From: Zygnema cylindricum
Lineage: Eukaryota > Streptophyta > Zygnematophyceae > Zygnematales > Zygnemataceae
Reading direction: 5' to 3'
DNA length: 64,000 nt
NCBI GenBank assembly: GCA_037447655.1
Contig: JBBHKE010000766.1
Span: 62,001-126,000, forward strand
The notes beneath the pieces were generated by a model. The model was given only the letters and a program-made list of their open reading frames with translations. It searched no databases and had not been told where the DNA came from. Of this stretch, positions 11,353 to 23,038 are shown one piece after another. The stretch's first letter is position 1; every line of letters starts with the position of its first letter. Position numbers and translations under genes: made by a program.

Positions 11353-12018
11353 CATACAGTGGCCACAAATACGACGGTGTTTGCCCAAGAGCGAAAGGTG
11401 CGCCAAGTCAAAGTGCCAATCGATATACATAATATAATTGTGGAGAAGAGAAATGAAGAGATGCAAAAGTTAATGTAACAACAAGCTTAGGTCTTTTTTC
11501 TAACTTCGGACAAGTGCAAAGAGGAGATGTTTCCATTGAAAGGTGCGCCTCAAGAGGGTTCTTAAAATCAAGGACTTTTGCCTTACCGGGGACTTGTAGT
11601 TGAACCATTTAATTATAGTGACCACAAAGCTATACAACTATCACATCGTTGATTTTTTTAAGGTGACGCCAAAAGTATACCGCTATCACGTTATTGACAT
11701 TGTCAAGGTATTGTTGTACAACCACAATGACAATATAAAGTATTTTAGAGGCGAGATAAAATATTAAAATTCGTAGTAAGGTTCCCTATTGTTTCATTAG
11801 AATAATTTCCAAGATGTATTATTTGTTCCAAAAGTAGGCAACTTTGACTTTACTCTCATCGTTAAATTATTATTGTTCTACCCCAATGACATTATATAGT
11901 CTTATAGACCATACTAAGATTCTTATTATTTTATCATATTATTTGAATATTTTGCAACTTTTATGCATCATTTTGGTAATGTCCAAGTAGTATTATTTGT
12001 TCCCCGTTGCAGGTGGGT
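11353..12018. other. Intergenic, nothing identifiable
   Basis: AT-rich DNA with two loosely similar AAGGT-ACGCCA/GTGACCACAAAG stretches. No convincing coding frame or element termini. It lies 3' of the U2 gene. Confidence 0.5.
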
Positions 12019-12205
12019 TGAGTCTTCCTTGGAGGGAGTGCAATACCAAGGCAACGCTATTGGGATTGTTAGCAAGTTGACTTTGCACACCTCCTCCCTG
12101 AAAAATAAGGCTAATATCGTGCGGTTAGATCCACCGCGTATCAGATATTAAACTGATAAGAACAGATACTACACTTGATCTTAGCCTAAAGGCCGAGAAA
12201 GGTAT
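12019..12205 (-). ncRNA. U2 small nuclear RNA gene (possibly a variant or pseudogene)
   Basis: Read on the minus strand from 12205, it begins ATACCTTTCTCGGCC and follows the conserved first 67 nt of U2 with one change visible (GGCCTTTAGGC instead of GGCCTTTTGGC). The branch-point-pairing GTAGTA element is intact at about 12165-12171. Stem-loop II follows. The Sm-site region at 12098-12107 reads ATTTTTCAG rather than the usual ATTTTTTGG. The 3' part keeps a stem-loop IV of the U2 type (CCTTGG..CTCCAAGG at 12028-12050). U2 pairs with the intron branch site in the spliceosome. The altered Sm site leaves open whether it is expressed. The 3' end is estimated. Confidence 0.85.
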
Positions 12206-12228
12206 AAATTTTCATTGTGCATTGAAGG

Positions 12229-12273
12229 TATTTATGTAGTTGGGGATTGGTGGTTTATGTTTCGAATGTGGGA
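12229..12273 (-). promoter_or_regulatory. snRNA promoter: upstream sequence element and TATA-like box
   Basis: On the minus strand TCCCACATTCG (12263-12273) resembles the plant snRNA USE RTCCCACATCG with one inserted base. CATAAATA (12229-12236) sits about 24-31 bp upstream of the U2 start. The two are 26 bp apart. Known plant spacing is about 33-34 bp for Pol II snRNA genes and about 10 bp less for Pol III ones, so the spacing is closer to the Pol III type. Confidence 0.6.
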
Positions 12274-12613
12274 GAAATTTTAAAATTAAGCGTGTATTGT
12301 ACGGTACGTGGTATATCGCTATAGGTGTTAAATTTTTCTTTGTCACTCCAGTTAACGTTTCTCTCTGCACACGTGCCCAATTCCATTATGGAGACCAAGA
12401 ATCGAAAGGTTCAGATCTTTTCCGTTACATTGCACATTCAGAATTTGAAAAGTGTGCACGAAGAGAAGTTATTCAAAACAGTAAAACATTAATTTTAAGT
12501 AACGATACAAGGTGGCCGACTATGTCAGTATTTTAGGTGATATCGTTATGAATGGACATTTGTCCAAAGCGTAATTTTTTCAAGAACATATTGCAATATG
12601 TTATGCTGTGTAG

Positions 12614-13582
12614 TGCAACTCTGAGACCTCCATAGGTCCTCAGAGTAGGCAACTCACACGAAGCCTATAGGATAACCCTAACCCCTTTGTGTTTCAGTAA
12701 GGATAACTACCACCCTGGCACACAAAAATACTGACCATCTTCACCCCTATGAAGGCAAGATTCCCTTGAGCCAATAGCAAAAAAAAAATCTGTGAATTTG
12801 CTCCCCTAAGCAGTAAGTTATTGAGGGTCAAAGTTGATGTTTTGTACAAAAGCTCTCTAGGAGAGAGGGTCCTATCTATTAATTTTTTCTAAGTCCTATC
12901 TCTCTCTAAAACTCTATCTACTAAAGTACGGCACCAATCATAATATTGTGTCGTACAGAAAGGTAGAAGTGTCGGTGTACTTTTTGTACGACCATTATAC
13001 GACATGGCCAACAAGTCGACACATGTCATATTTCGTTTCGTTCCTGTAATCCCCTGAGATGTCGTAATCTAATGTGGCTGTGCCACGTGTCAATCGATGT
13101 GGCATTGATGGCAAACCGCCGAAAATCCTATCCCGCGATCTCAGCATTCTTCGCGGTTGTCCGATCAAAACCGGTTTTCAATCGTAGCTGTCATAAATAC
13201 TTGCGCGATATTTGTTTCGCTATCGAAACAAAATGCGCGGTATCCGTTTCGAGATGTTCCATATTCCGTACAACAGAAAGTGTATCTATGTCATAATATA
13301 CCGTTAAAAGAAATAGTCTAAGTGTAAACATTTATATAACTATCAAACCCTATAACACGTAACCTTGGTTTTAGACTAATTGGATAAAGCTACCAGCTAC
13401 TGACGGCTTTGACGGAAGACAGGTACTAGGTTCAAATCCTGGGTCCGCCACGTACTATTTTGGAAAATCTACCAATCTACTGTCTGTCTCCCTCTGGATA
13501 GCATAAGCAGCCATGGCTCTAGCTCCCTCTCCAATTTTTAGTGACTGCGACAAGTGTGGGACCTGAAGAGAGGAGTTAGAGG
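12614..13582 (-). repeat. C1 3' LTR, larger part
   Basis: It matches 19143-20178 from its start (AACTCTGAGACCTCCATAGG on the plus strand) up to GAGTTAGAGG, where the solo LTR is inserted. The remaining 78 bp of this LTR are at 14769-14846. Removing the insert gives about 1047 bp, against 1036 bp for the partner LTR. A tRNA-like A-box/B-box block lies at about 13372-13450. Confidence 0.8.
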
Positions 13583-14763
13583 TGTTTGAATTCAAGTGTT
13601 TTCTAGGTCTAGAGATTGCAAAATAAAAAGCAAATAGAAGATATTGACAGCTTGCCTCTAACTCCTCACTCAAGTCCCCACACTTGTCGCAGTCACTGAA
13701 GACTGGAGGAGGAGTTAGCCATGGCTGCCTGTGCTGTCCAGAGAGAGACAAGCAGTAGTTTCATTGGGTTTTCTAAAAGGGAGATTGACCGAGCCAGGAT
13801 TTGATCCTGGTACATACCGTACGTCAATTCCGCAATAGCTGGTTACCTTATCCTAATAGTTTAGATCATACGAAGGGGGTATGATAGTTATATAAATAGT
13901 TACATTTAGACTAATTCATTTAACGGGAACTATATACATAATGCATAGAAACAATTGTATAAAGTACGAAGTACGATACGGTTACGAAATAAATACCGCG
14001 CATTTTGTTTGACATAAAAAAAAATACCGCGCAAGTATTTATGACGGCTACGATTGAAATCCGGATTTGATCGGACGGTCGTGAAGAATGCTGAGATCGC
14101 GGAATAGGATTTTAGCCGTTTGCGATCATCGCCATATCGAATGACACGTGGCAAAACCACATTGGATTGCGGCAACTCCGGGGATTACAGAAACGAATCG
14201 TGATGTGACATGTCTCGACATTTTGGCCATGTCGTACGATGGCCGTACAGAAAGTACACCGGCACCTGTACTTTTTTGTACGACACAGTATTTTAATTGG
14301 TGCCGTACTTCAGTAGATAGAGTTTTAGAGGGAGATACGACATAGAATAATTTGGTAGATAGGACCCTCTCTCTGAGAGAGCTTCTATACAAAAGGTCAT
14401 CTTTGACCATTCATAAGAATCAATTTACTTGACCAATTTTAGTGATTCTTTTTGCTGCGGACTAAGTGGAGTCCAGGCTACATAGGGATGTAGTTGGTCA
14501 GAGTTTTTGCTTGCCAGGGTGGCTGCATTTCTAAGGGAAAGTCAAAGTGGGTGAATGTGTCCAAAACTCATATTCTAACTTTGCATTCTGTGGTAGAACT
14601 GAGCACACAGAAAGTCTTATTTCACAAAGGTGAAGCTATAATGGGTTTGTGATTGTCAAGGGGTCAGTCATTTGGGTTTATATCAGCTTGGAGTCGGCAC
14701 TATCTAGATTATCTTCTTTTGGATCTGCGTACTCTGAGGGCCAATCGAGGTCTCACAGTTTAA
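13583..14763 (+). repeat. Solo LTR, inverted, inserted in the C1 LTR
   Basis: 1181 bp in opposite orientation to the host LTR. It begins TGTTTGAATTC and ends CTCACAGTTTAA (the final CA has become AA). AGAGG is duplicated at 13578-13582 and 14764-14768, the 5-bp duplication expected of copia integration. It resembles the gag-only element's LTRs (the block near 14470-14760) more than the LTR it sits in. The internal region was lost by LTR recombination. Confidence 0.8.
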
Positions 14764-14768
14764 AGAGG

Positions 14769-14846
14769 CATACTACCTCTACTTCTTTTCTGCATTTTAT
14801 CTTTTACAAAACCTAAAAAATACTAAAAGAACTTTTAATTTCTACA
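14769..14846 (-). repeat. C1 3' LTR, remaining 78 bp
   Basis: It matches the last 78 bp of the partner LTR (20101-20178 region) and ends TTCTACA, next to the polypurine tract. Confidence 0.8.
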
Positions 14847-14859
14847 CTCCACTTATTCT

Positions 14860-16770
14860 CTAGTCACTCTTTAATTTAATACAACACTTCTCCGTGCAGA
14901 AAATTAGTTTAGGGGAAGGCACAGGTTTTGTCAATATATATGTTACCATTTCAATATATGGTTCATACTCTAAACTGATTATCTTGTTTTCTACTTTCTC
15001 TTTGACAAAGCTAAGACTAATGTCCATGTGTTTGGTTTTGAAGTGATGTTCAGGATTGGTAGAATTGGAAATGGCTACCTGATTATCACAAAACACCTTT
15101 TGGACACCACTCTTAAGATGACCAAGCTCACAAAGGAAAGACTTGTCCCACATTTATTCATTTACGGCATAGCAAGAAGCCATGTATTCAGCCTCTATGG
15201 TGGACTGAGCAATGACCTTTTGCTGCTTGTTGCTCCAGCAGCAAGCCCTATCACCCACATACAATACATATCTAGACGTGCATCTTCTCATAGGAGCATC
15301 CCTATAGTTGGCATCACTCTAACTGGTGATGCCAGTATTGTTCCCACCCAAATGCAACCATATATCTCTAGTCCCTATGAGATATCTAAGGAAACTCTTA
15401 GCTGCCTCCCAATCCTTCTTAGTGGGAGCATTCAGACTCCTACAGCTGCGGCTATGTCCGGCCGGGTACAATTCATAAAATATATTAGGCTGCCCACTAC
15501 TTGCCTATAAGGAATTGTCTACATAATTCTTTTCTCTTCAAGGCCTAACTCATGATCCAAGATTATAACTCCCTCGTCCACACTCCCCTCACTTCCCTTG
15601 TTTAGTTCGAATGGAGTGGTATAACTCTTAGCCTTGGCCATCTGGAATCTCTCGAACATGTTTCCAATGGCTTCCTTCTGATTTAATTTTATTATCTTTC
15701 TATCTATGTCTCTCTCTACCTGAATTCCCAAAATATACCTTGCTTCTTCCATATCATTCATCTCAAATCTTCCTTTTAGATCATTTTTTAACATATTAAT
15801 TTTATCCGTATATTTGCTTAAAACAAGCAAATCATCAATATAAATTGCAATAAAAATAGTTCCTTCCTCATCTTCAAACAAGTAAATCGAGTGATCTTAG
15901 CTGATCGGAATATATCCCAAACCTGTAAGAAACTCATCGCGCTTCTTATTCCATTGTCGGGGCACCTGTTTGAGCCCATACAAAGATTTGATCAATCAAC
16001 ATACCTTGCTCTCTTCCCCTTGCTCCACAAATCCTTCGGGCTATCGCATAAAAATCTCCTCTTCTAACTCTCCATGTTGGAAGGTCGTCTTGATGTCCAT
16101 CTGATGTACTTCCATGTCTTCTGTTGCAGCCATCCTGAGAAGTGTCCGGACAGAGGGAAACCTGACGATCAGGGCAAATGTCTTCTTGTAGTCAATTCCC
16201 TCTTTCTGGGTAAATCCTTTCGCCACTAACCGAGCCTTATATCGCTCAATGGTGTTATCTCGGTTGAGTTTCAACTTAAATACCCACTTACACCCAATTT
16301 GCTTCCTGTCGAAGGACAAACCACCAATTCCCATGTATCGACCGCCATAATTAAGGCCATCTCCTCATTAATGGCTGTCTTCCACCAGTTTTTCTCAGGA
16401 CAAGTAATTGCCTCATTATATGTCTCTCTTGCACTTTTTTGATGCTTTCTTCTTCCTCCCTCAAACTTGGTTGTTGGGATAGATGGCTCCTTTGGATTCT
16501 TCCGAACATTTTCTAATTCTCCCAATCCCTTACTTCCGGGTCAATTTCCACCACGTCTTCCGCTTCGGTTGGAGTTGATACCAGGGATTCCACATTTGGG
16601 TCTTTTTCGATTTGATCTGTACCTGCAAGATCATCATCTTCTTGAAATCCTGGAAAGTTAGGAAGCTCAAAGTCATCAGAATTTTCTGACTCAAATTTGA
16701 TTCTGATTGTCTTTGTATGCTTAAAAGGATCTATATATTTCCCTTCATCCATGACCACTAGTTGCTTCAC
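14860..16770 (-). pseudogene. pol: C1 copia RT and RNase H, broken
   Basis: Frames at 16271-16770 (linker, then the WWKTAINEEMALI start of RT), 16041-16334 (CKWVFKLKLNRDNTIERYKA, RT fingers), 15519-15881 (YIDDLLVLS catalytic box intact, then ARYILGIQVERD) and 14860-15153 (CDNQVAISNSTNPEHHFKTK, RNase H) cover RT and RNase H in copia order. At least two frameshifts and several stops separate them. The stretch 15150-15510 is RNase H sequence in a third frame. The element cannot make a full Pol. Confidence 0.8.
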
Positions 16771-16868
16771 TAGGATTATATCTTCTCTCTTGAGATCATA
16801 GACTCTATATCCTTTTACATCTTCATCATATCCTAGTAGATATCTTGGTTTCCTGTTGGATCTAACTT

Positions 16869-18090
16869 CTAATTTGACCGATCTGTGTCTAAACTGAACA
16901 CTTGACTACCGAAAACCTTTAAGTGTGAAATATCTGGTTTTCGGCCTGTCCATCTCTCATAGGGTGTTTGGCCTTTTACTGCCGCAGTAAGAACTTTATT
17001 CTTGAGATAATTTGCACGGTTCATTGCTTCGGCCCAAAACTTCTTTCCTATCTTTTTATGTGACAACATACTCCTAGCACTATCACTAAGTGTTCTATTT
17101 AATCTTTCAGCTACACCATTATGCTAAGCATTTTCAGGAACTGTCTTTTGGTAATGCACTCCATCTTCTCTCATAAAATCCTCAAACTGGTTAGAGGTAT
17201 ACTCTCCACCATTGTCACTCGTTACTCTCTTGATAAAGGTTTCATAGAGTATTTCACTCCATGCTTTATATTGTCTAAAATATTCTCGAGCCTTTGACTT
17301 ATTTTTCAAAAAATACACCCTACAATACCGATACTAATCATCGGTGATAATCATCATAAATCTCTTTCCTCCGGGTGAGGGCACTCAGCCAACCCCCCAA
17401 ATATTTGTGTACTATATCTATTACCTTTTCTCCCTTATAGGTGGCAGTTTTTGGGAATGGTAACCTGTGTGCTATATCTTGAGCACACCCACTACAATCA
17501 CTTAGATTCCCACTCTCACTGAACTGAATCCCTTCCACTACTCCCATCTTTTTCATCTCTCTTAACTTATCTAGATTCACATGCCCAAGCCTCTTATGCC
17601 ACAACATTATATCATGCAGACCAACATAAGAAAGTTTTTTCTTTTCATTGCTTAAAATCAACCTAAACATCCCTTGGCTACCTTTTTCAGCAGTGAAATG
17701 AACTTCCTCCTCAAAACTAGCAGTAAAGACTCCTTTCCTAGTGCTAATATCAAAACCCGTATCATCTAATACAGATGTAGGGATGAGGTTTTTGTTCAGC
17801 TCCGGAATAATCAATATATCGGAGAATGTAACTAAGGATGTCTTTCCTTCTACTAACACTTTCAGATATACCGATCCTACAAGAGTAGTAGTGACTATCC
17901 TCCCATCCCCGTACTCTATCTCGACGGTGGAAATCTTTCTTATCTTAGTGAACAGGTGTTTATCCTTAAACAGGTGCATGGAGGCACCTGAATCTACAAT
18001 CCAATGTGCTTTACCTTTGAATCCACCGAAAGCACATTCATGCTTTCGTGGAATTTCGACCTCGTCTTTCGCTTCCAACTCCTCATCCAA
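16869..18090 (-). pseudogene. pol: C1 copia protease and integrase, broken
   Basis: 17338-18090 encodes a copia protease (WIVDSGASMHLFKD) and the GAG-pre-integrase domain (IMLWHKRLGHVNLDKLREM..CSGCA). Integrase core pieces lie at 17124-17318 (RVTSDNGGEYTSNQFEDFM) and 16869-17069 (MLSHKKIGKKFWAEAMNRAN). A stop sits just before the HNGVAERLNRT motif carrying the catalytic Glu (about 17125), at a position where Gln is usual. DSG, DNGGE and AERLNRT residues are conserved, so decay is moderate. Confidence 0.8.
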
Positions 18091-18137
18091 TAGGAGTTCA
18101 TCGTCCTCGTCCTCGGATTCCGCCTCATGTACCTATG

Positions 18138-19162
18138 TCACAGGGGCCTTTTTTTTCCTTTTGGGGTTCCACCAGTCTGCCCCTCCTTTAACCGCAACTC
18201 GGTTAACTTAGTGCACTCCGCCATATAGTGCACTTGTTTCTTACAAAAGTGGTACAAACCCTTGGGAGTCCTTGGTCCGAACTCCTTGGTCTGATTTTTC
18301 TGCCCCCCCTTCCATAATTTCCGACCGGTTTCATGGAATAATTGTTCCTCCAATCGGTCCCACTTGCCAAGGCTTGCTCACTCTTTCCTCCCCTTCAGAT
18401 CTCAATCGTAGTCTCCCGAACGAGAATCATCCCTACCATTGAATTCAATATCCACCTTCAGTCCGGCAAGTCCTGCACACGGTTGACTATGTTCTCGAAC
18501 TCATCTGGTAACTTTATGAGCAACTTTATGAGCAAGCAGTTAACCTTCATCTTTTCAGTTTCAACCTGTCCAACACTCTATAGCTCCATGAAAAGTGTTG
18601 CGAGCTCACTAGAGAAATCCAACATCTTCCCCCCCTTGTATACATATGCGTTTATTTTCTGATCAGCCAACTGCTGTTGCTGAATCGTACCACTTCGGTA
18701 CATCTCTATGAGAGCCACCCAAAGATCGGATGCCCTCTCAACTTGCAAATGAGGAGATGCAAGCCCTTGAGTAAGATGGAGGAGGATGAAGTGCTTTGCC
18801 GCCATATTGTTGTAGTCCCAGGCATCGATATCATTCTCCCCGTTCCTTGGAACAGGTGATATAAATGCCGAACCGGTAGCTATTGGTGTTACCGTCTCCT
18901 TCTCTTTTCCTTTGTCCACCACCTCCCCTTCCTTTGTCTCCTCTGTTGGAGATGGATCTGCATCTCTGGTGAATTTGCTTCCCGTAAACCTTAGAGGGAT
19001 CTCAAGACTGGATGGACGCCTCATCTGTCCACTCACTATTCCCCAAAACCGTTTCTCACATATAGCTATTGTCATCATACTTTCCCAGTATATGAAGCCA
19101 GTTCCATTGAAGATGGGCACCCTAGAAGGTGGGCCCATAACCTTGAACTCTGAGACCTCCAT
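18138..19162 (-). pseudogene. gag: C1 copia Gag, starting inside the LTR
   Basis: The minus-strand frame starts at ATG 19160-19162, 20 bases inside the 5' LTR, and reads MEVSEFKVMGPPSRVPIFNG through the primer site. A UBN2-type copia Gag core follows (WVALIEMYRSGTIQQQQLAD), then a stop at about 18580. A knuckle-like FCKKQVHYMAEC lies at 18138-18353 in another frame and lacks one of the expected Cys residues. The same start arrangement is kept in the gag-only element at 52734. Confidence 0.75.
19128..19142 (-). other. C1 primer site complementary to the tRNA-iMet anticodon arm
   Basis: The minus strand reads GGTTATGGGCCCACC directly after the LTR. From established plant initiator tRNA-Met sequence, this is the exact complement of nt 26-40 (GGUGGGCCCAUAACC: anticodon stem, CCCAUAA loop, first two bases of the 3' stem). 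Priming by a cleaved 5' tRNA half is known for Drosophila copia. Confidence 0.75.
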
Positions 19163-20178
19163 AGGTCCTCAAAGTAGGCAGCTAACACGAAGCCTCTAGG
19201 ATAACCATGGCCCCTTTGTGTTTCAGCAAGAATAATTGCCACCCTGGAAGACAAAATGTTTGACCTCCTTCACCCCTGTGAAGGCAAGACTTCCCTGAGT
19301 CGATGGCAAAAAGTATCTCTGAGTTTTCTCCCTTGAGCAATAAGTTATGGAGGGTCAAAGTTGACCTTTTGTACAGAAGCTCTCTGGGAGAGAGGGTCGT
19401 ATCTACCAAATTTTTCTAAGTCCTATCTCTCTCTAAAACTTTATCTACTGAAGTACAGCAACAATTAAAATATTGTGTCGTATAGAAAGGTACAGGTGTC
19501 GGTGTACTTTTTGTACAACCATTGTACGATATGGCCAACAAGTCGACACATGTCATATTTGGATTCGTTCCTGTAATCCTCGGAGATGTTGTAATCCAAT
19601 GTGGTTGTGCCACGTGTCAATCGATGTGGCATTGACAGCAAACCGCTGAAAATCCTTTTCCGCGATCTCGGCATTCTTGGCGGTCGTCCGATCAAAACCG
19701 GTTTTCAATCGTAGCCGTCATAAATACTTGCGCGATATGTGTTTCGCTGTCGAAACAAAATGCGCGGTATCCGTTTCGAGATGTTCCGTATTCCGTACAA
19801 TACAAACTGTATCTATGTTCTAATATACTGTTAAATGAAACAGTCTAAGTGTAAACATTTATATAGCTATCAAACCCTACATCGCATAACCTTGGTTTTA
19901 GATTAATTGGATAAAGCTACCGGCGGCTTTGATGGACGGCATGTACTAGGTTCAAACCTTGGGTCCTAAGTACTATTTTGGAAAATCTACCAATCTACTG
20001 CCTGTCTCCCTCTGGATAGCATAGGCAGCCATGGCTCTAGCTCCCTATCCAACTTTTAGTGACTGCGACAAGTGTGGGAGCTGAAGAGAGGAGTTAGAGG
20101 CAGACTACCTCTGCTTCTTTTCTGCATTTTATCTTTTACAAAACCTAGAAAATTGTAAAAGAACCTTTAAGTTCTACA
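19143..20178 (-). repeat. C1 5' LTR
   Basis: 1036 bp matching 12614-13582 plus 14769-14846. On the plus strand it contains GTACGG words, CGCGATAT and GCGCGGTATCC blocks, a tRNA-like block at about 19900-19970 and a CCATGGCTCTAGCTCC block. It ends TTCTACA at 20178. Confidence 0.85.
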
Positions 20179-20546
20179 TCCAGACCCTAAAAGTTAAGAG
20201 CCACCGAGAAGCCCTATTACTCTATTAGGGAATTGTTTTACGATACGCACTACGTGGCATTAATTTTGTCTTTGATATGCGATATTTTATAGATTGTCAT
20301 ATTGATAAAAATAGCCGATATATGACTGCTAGAATATACAATAAGCGTCAGAATACAAATGGACGTTCGCAAGATTTTGCTAATCTGACTGATTTGAAGT
20401 CTAAGACACATTTTATGTGTCCACGTGTTAGGTGCACATAGGCTATTTGAGTACAATTTAGCACCTTAAATTGTCGTTTTCGGCCATTTTCAGGTTCATT
20501 ATTGCAATGTGAACAGAAATAACAGACCGTATAGGATACGTATTAC

Positions 20547-20918
20547 TAGTGTTGGGTACGGGCAGTTTCATATCGCGATAATTTCGATATTCGATATATC
20601 GAATATCGATTGAGCAAAGTCCTCGATATATCGTACCGCGACCAACATAAATTATCGCGATATATATCGCAAAAAAAAGCTGTCCGTACAGGTACCGCAC
20701 AGGCACCGTACAGGGAAGTACAGTATACCGTACGCAAAATCGTACGGACCCCCCCGTGGCGAGCGCTCAGTGGTGGGGGGGGGGGGGGGGGGGCTTTTTG
20801 AAAAAAAAAAATCCGGATATTTAGCTTCTCCGTACATGGTCTCGATATATCGATTATCGGGTACCTAAAATTCGATATATATCGAATATCGGCAATAGGT
20901 CCTCGATACCCAACACTA
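20547..20918. mobile_element. Complete hAT-like MITE, CGATATATCG-rich
   Basis: 372 bp with termini TAGTGTTGGGTA and TACCCAACACTA, perfect inverted repeats of 12 bp. The interior is rich in CGATATATCG-type words. It carries a run of 19 G at 20775-20793. The flanking 8 bp do not match (CGTATTAC and CTAAAAAT), so the superfamily is taken from the related element at 34775-35666, which has an 8-bp duplication. Confidence 0.65.
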
Positions 20919-21206
20919 CTAAAAATAACTTCATAGAAAAACATTTAAATATTTAATCACTAATGAAAAATACGATGACAAAAGTTTTAAAACGAAACCA
21001 ACGACCAGAACGTAGATGTCCCGTGCGCATATTACGCACGGAGTAAATTAATGAATATTAGATACAGTGCGCATCGAACTATTTTGAAATGTTGATAATA
21101 TCTTTGTACCCGTACATTTTTTCTTACATTTACGTACGGTATCCGTATATGATTGTACATTTTAGGGTTATTTGAAGGGGGAGTTTTAGAGTTTTCAACT
21201 TTCAAG

Positions 21207-22045
21207 CGTTGATGTCCAATTCGTACGGATTTCAACTTTTTTACGAAAACTACGTAGTATTCCTTGATTATATACTTTTCGTAAAATTCGTGTAGATTTC
21301 GCCGTACGGGCATCTGCGAAAGCGTACGAAACCGTAATCCTAAAAAATCTTAAAAATATCTTAATATGTACGAAAACTTAACAGAAATGTACGATACTTT
21401 ACGGAAAGTGTACCCTAAAAAACCTAATATAACGAAAAATCTAAGGCAGCCGTACTCAAACATAAAGAAGCGCACGGCAATGTAGCCTAAAAATCCTAAA
21501 ATAGTAAAATCCCCCCATTAATAACCCTAAAAAGTACGGTAATTTACAAACACTGTACCAGAATGTACGGAAAAATGTAGCGCACATGTACGGATACATA
21601 CGATAATGTACGAAAATGTACCCTACACACCCTAAAAAAACAACCCTAAAACGTACACTAATTACGGACACTGTACAAAAATGTAAAACAAATGTGACGC
21701 AGATGTACAACATTAAACGGGAATGTACGAGAATGCCCTACAAACCCTAAAATATTAACCGTAAAAGTACGGAAAATACTGACATCGTACGTACATTTAT
21801 GACAAGTGTGAGGGTAGTTATACAGAAAATACGGATGTACAAAAATGTACCCTAAAAATCTAAGAATCCCCATAAATAACCTTAAAAAATACGGACCTGT
21901 ACGGATAATTTAAATAAGCTTACCAAAATTGTACAGGTACAAAGCAAGGTACGCATTATATTTACTTTTCATCATCGTTTGATGCGTACCGTACGTAGTA
22001 TTCGTTAGTTTGTACCGTGCGTAATATGCGCACGGGACATCTATG
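21207..22045. mobile_element. hAT-like non-autonomous element, TSD CTTTCAAG
   Basis: 839 bp. The left end is CGTTGATGTCCAATTCGTAC and the right end, inverted, is CATAGATGTCCCGTGCGC. The 8-bp CTTTCAAG occurs immediately before (21199-21206) and after (22046-22053), which is diagnostic for hAT. The interior is spaced by GTACGG and CCCTAAA words. Confidence 0.75.
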
Positions 22046-22263
22046 CTTTCAAGGTACATTCTCTTACTTTGCCCGTATATTTCAGTACAGCTCCCTAAAC
22101 TTTCCGTACTTTAAGGTTTTTTCCTGTACACTTTCCGTATAGTGTCGTACATTACATTTTATTTCCAGTTCTTTTTCACATTTAAGGATTTCTTTTGGTG
22201 ACACTTTCGTATGTACAGCAAAATCTGTACACAATTTACGAAAAGTATGAAAGCGGACGAGTA

Positions 22264-22804
22264 CACCGCCAATCGTTATTAGCGTGTAAGTTTTTTTAGC
22301 GTATAAAAATAATTACCGTGGGGTACGCTATTTAAGAATTTGAAAATTTTGGAAAAAATCATACATTCTAATTGTTTGGTTATGGTAATTTTGGATCTTT
22401 GAAAAAAAAAATGTCGGTCTTAAACATGCTTACACTAATATAGGTCTCCGTACAAAATCTGACAAATCGTACACAAATCGTACATTCACACAGTCGAAAC
22501 GCAGCTGTCGGACGAATATGTGCGAGCAGGATTTTTTACGACCTGGTTTTTTTTCCTTTTTAGAACGCACATTCTCATGCGTCCGCGGTTACTAAAACTA
22601 ATTTATTGTATTTTTTAACTTAAAAAGGTACATTTATGTACGGTCTTTCATTGACCGTACACCACTCTATTTAAGGGACAACGTACTGAAAATAACCTTA
22701 AATAGAATAAAGAAAAAAATAGAATGAACTACACTAATGGAGAATAAAAAAAATAAAAAGAGGGACGGAATTAGCGTACACAACGCTAATAACGATTGGC
22801 GGTG
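22264..22804. mobile_element. TA-flanked MITE, CACCGCCAATCG family
   Basis: 541 bp with inverted termini CACCGCCAATCGTTATTAGC matching over about 22 bp, flanked by TA on both sides (22262-22263, 22805-22806). The subterminal words GTGTAAGTTTTTTTAGCG and ACGGAATTAGCG are shared with the shorter copy at 57930-58144. A TA duplication suggests the mariner superfamily, but the termini are not Stowaway-like. Confidence 0.7.
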
Positions 22805-23038
22805 TACTTACGTAATTTTCGCAAAATGTCTAAATCCGTACAATTTGGACAACTTTGGACGAGACTGTCGTCGCGCGCGGAAATGAGCCGACGTCTCTTT
22901 TTTGGAAATCTTCCGTACATCTAGCCCGTACATTATATGCGTACGAAAAGTATACGCATTTTACGAAAAATTCAAAAACTGAAAAGAATAACGAAATTTC
23001 GGAAAAATGTCAAAATCCGTACGAATGAGACATCTATG

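Larger units (their letters stand above)
12614..20178 (-). mobile_element. Copia element C1, half-tRNA-primed family, decayed
   Basis: Minus-strand Ty1/copia element with gag, protease, integrase, RT and RNase H in copia order. Its 5' LTR is at 19143-20178 and its 3' LTR is at 12614-13582 plus 14769-14846, interrupted by a solo LTR. The polypurine tract next to the 3' LTR reads AAGTGGAG on the minus strand (14847-14854). The primer site is the unusual GGTTATGGGCCCACC. No matching 5-bp target duplication was found at the outer ends. All frames carry stops or frameshifts. Confidence 0.85.

Noticed and set aside
15028-15510. 160-codon plus-strand frame
   Set aside because: It lies antisense to the C1 RNase H region and has no motif of its own.
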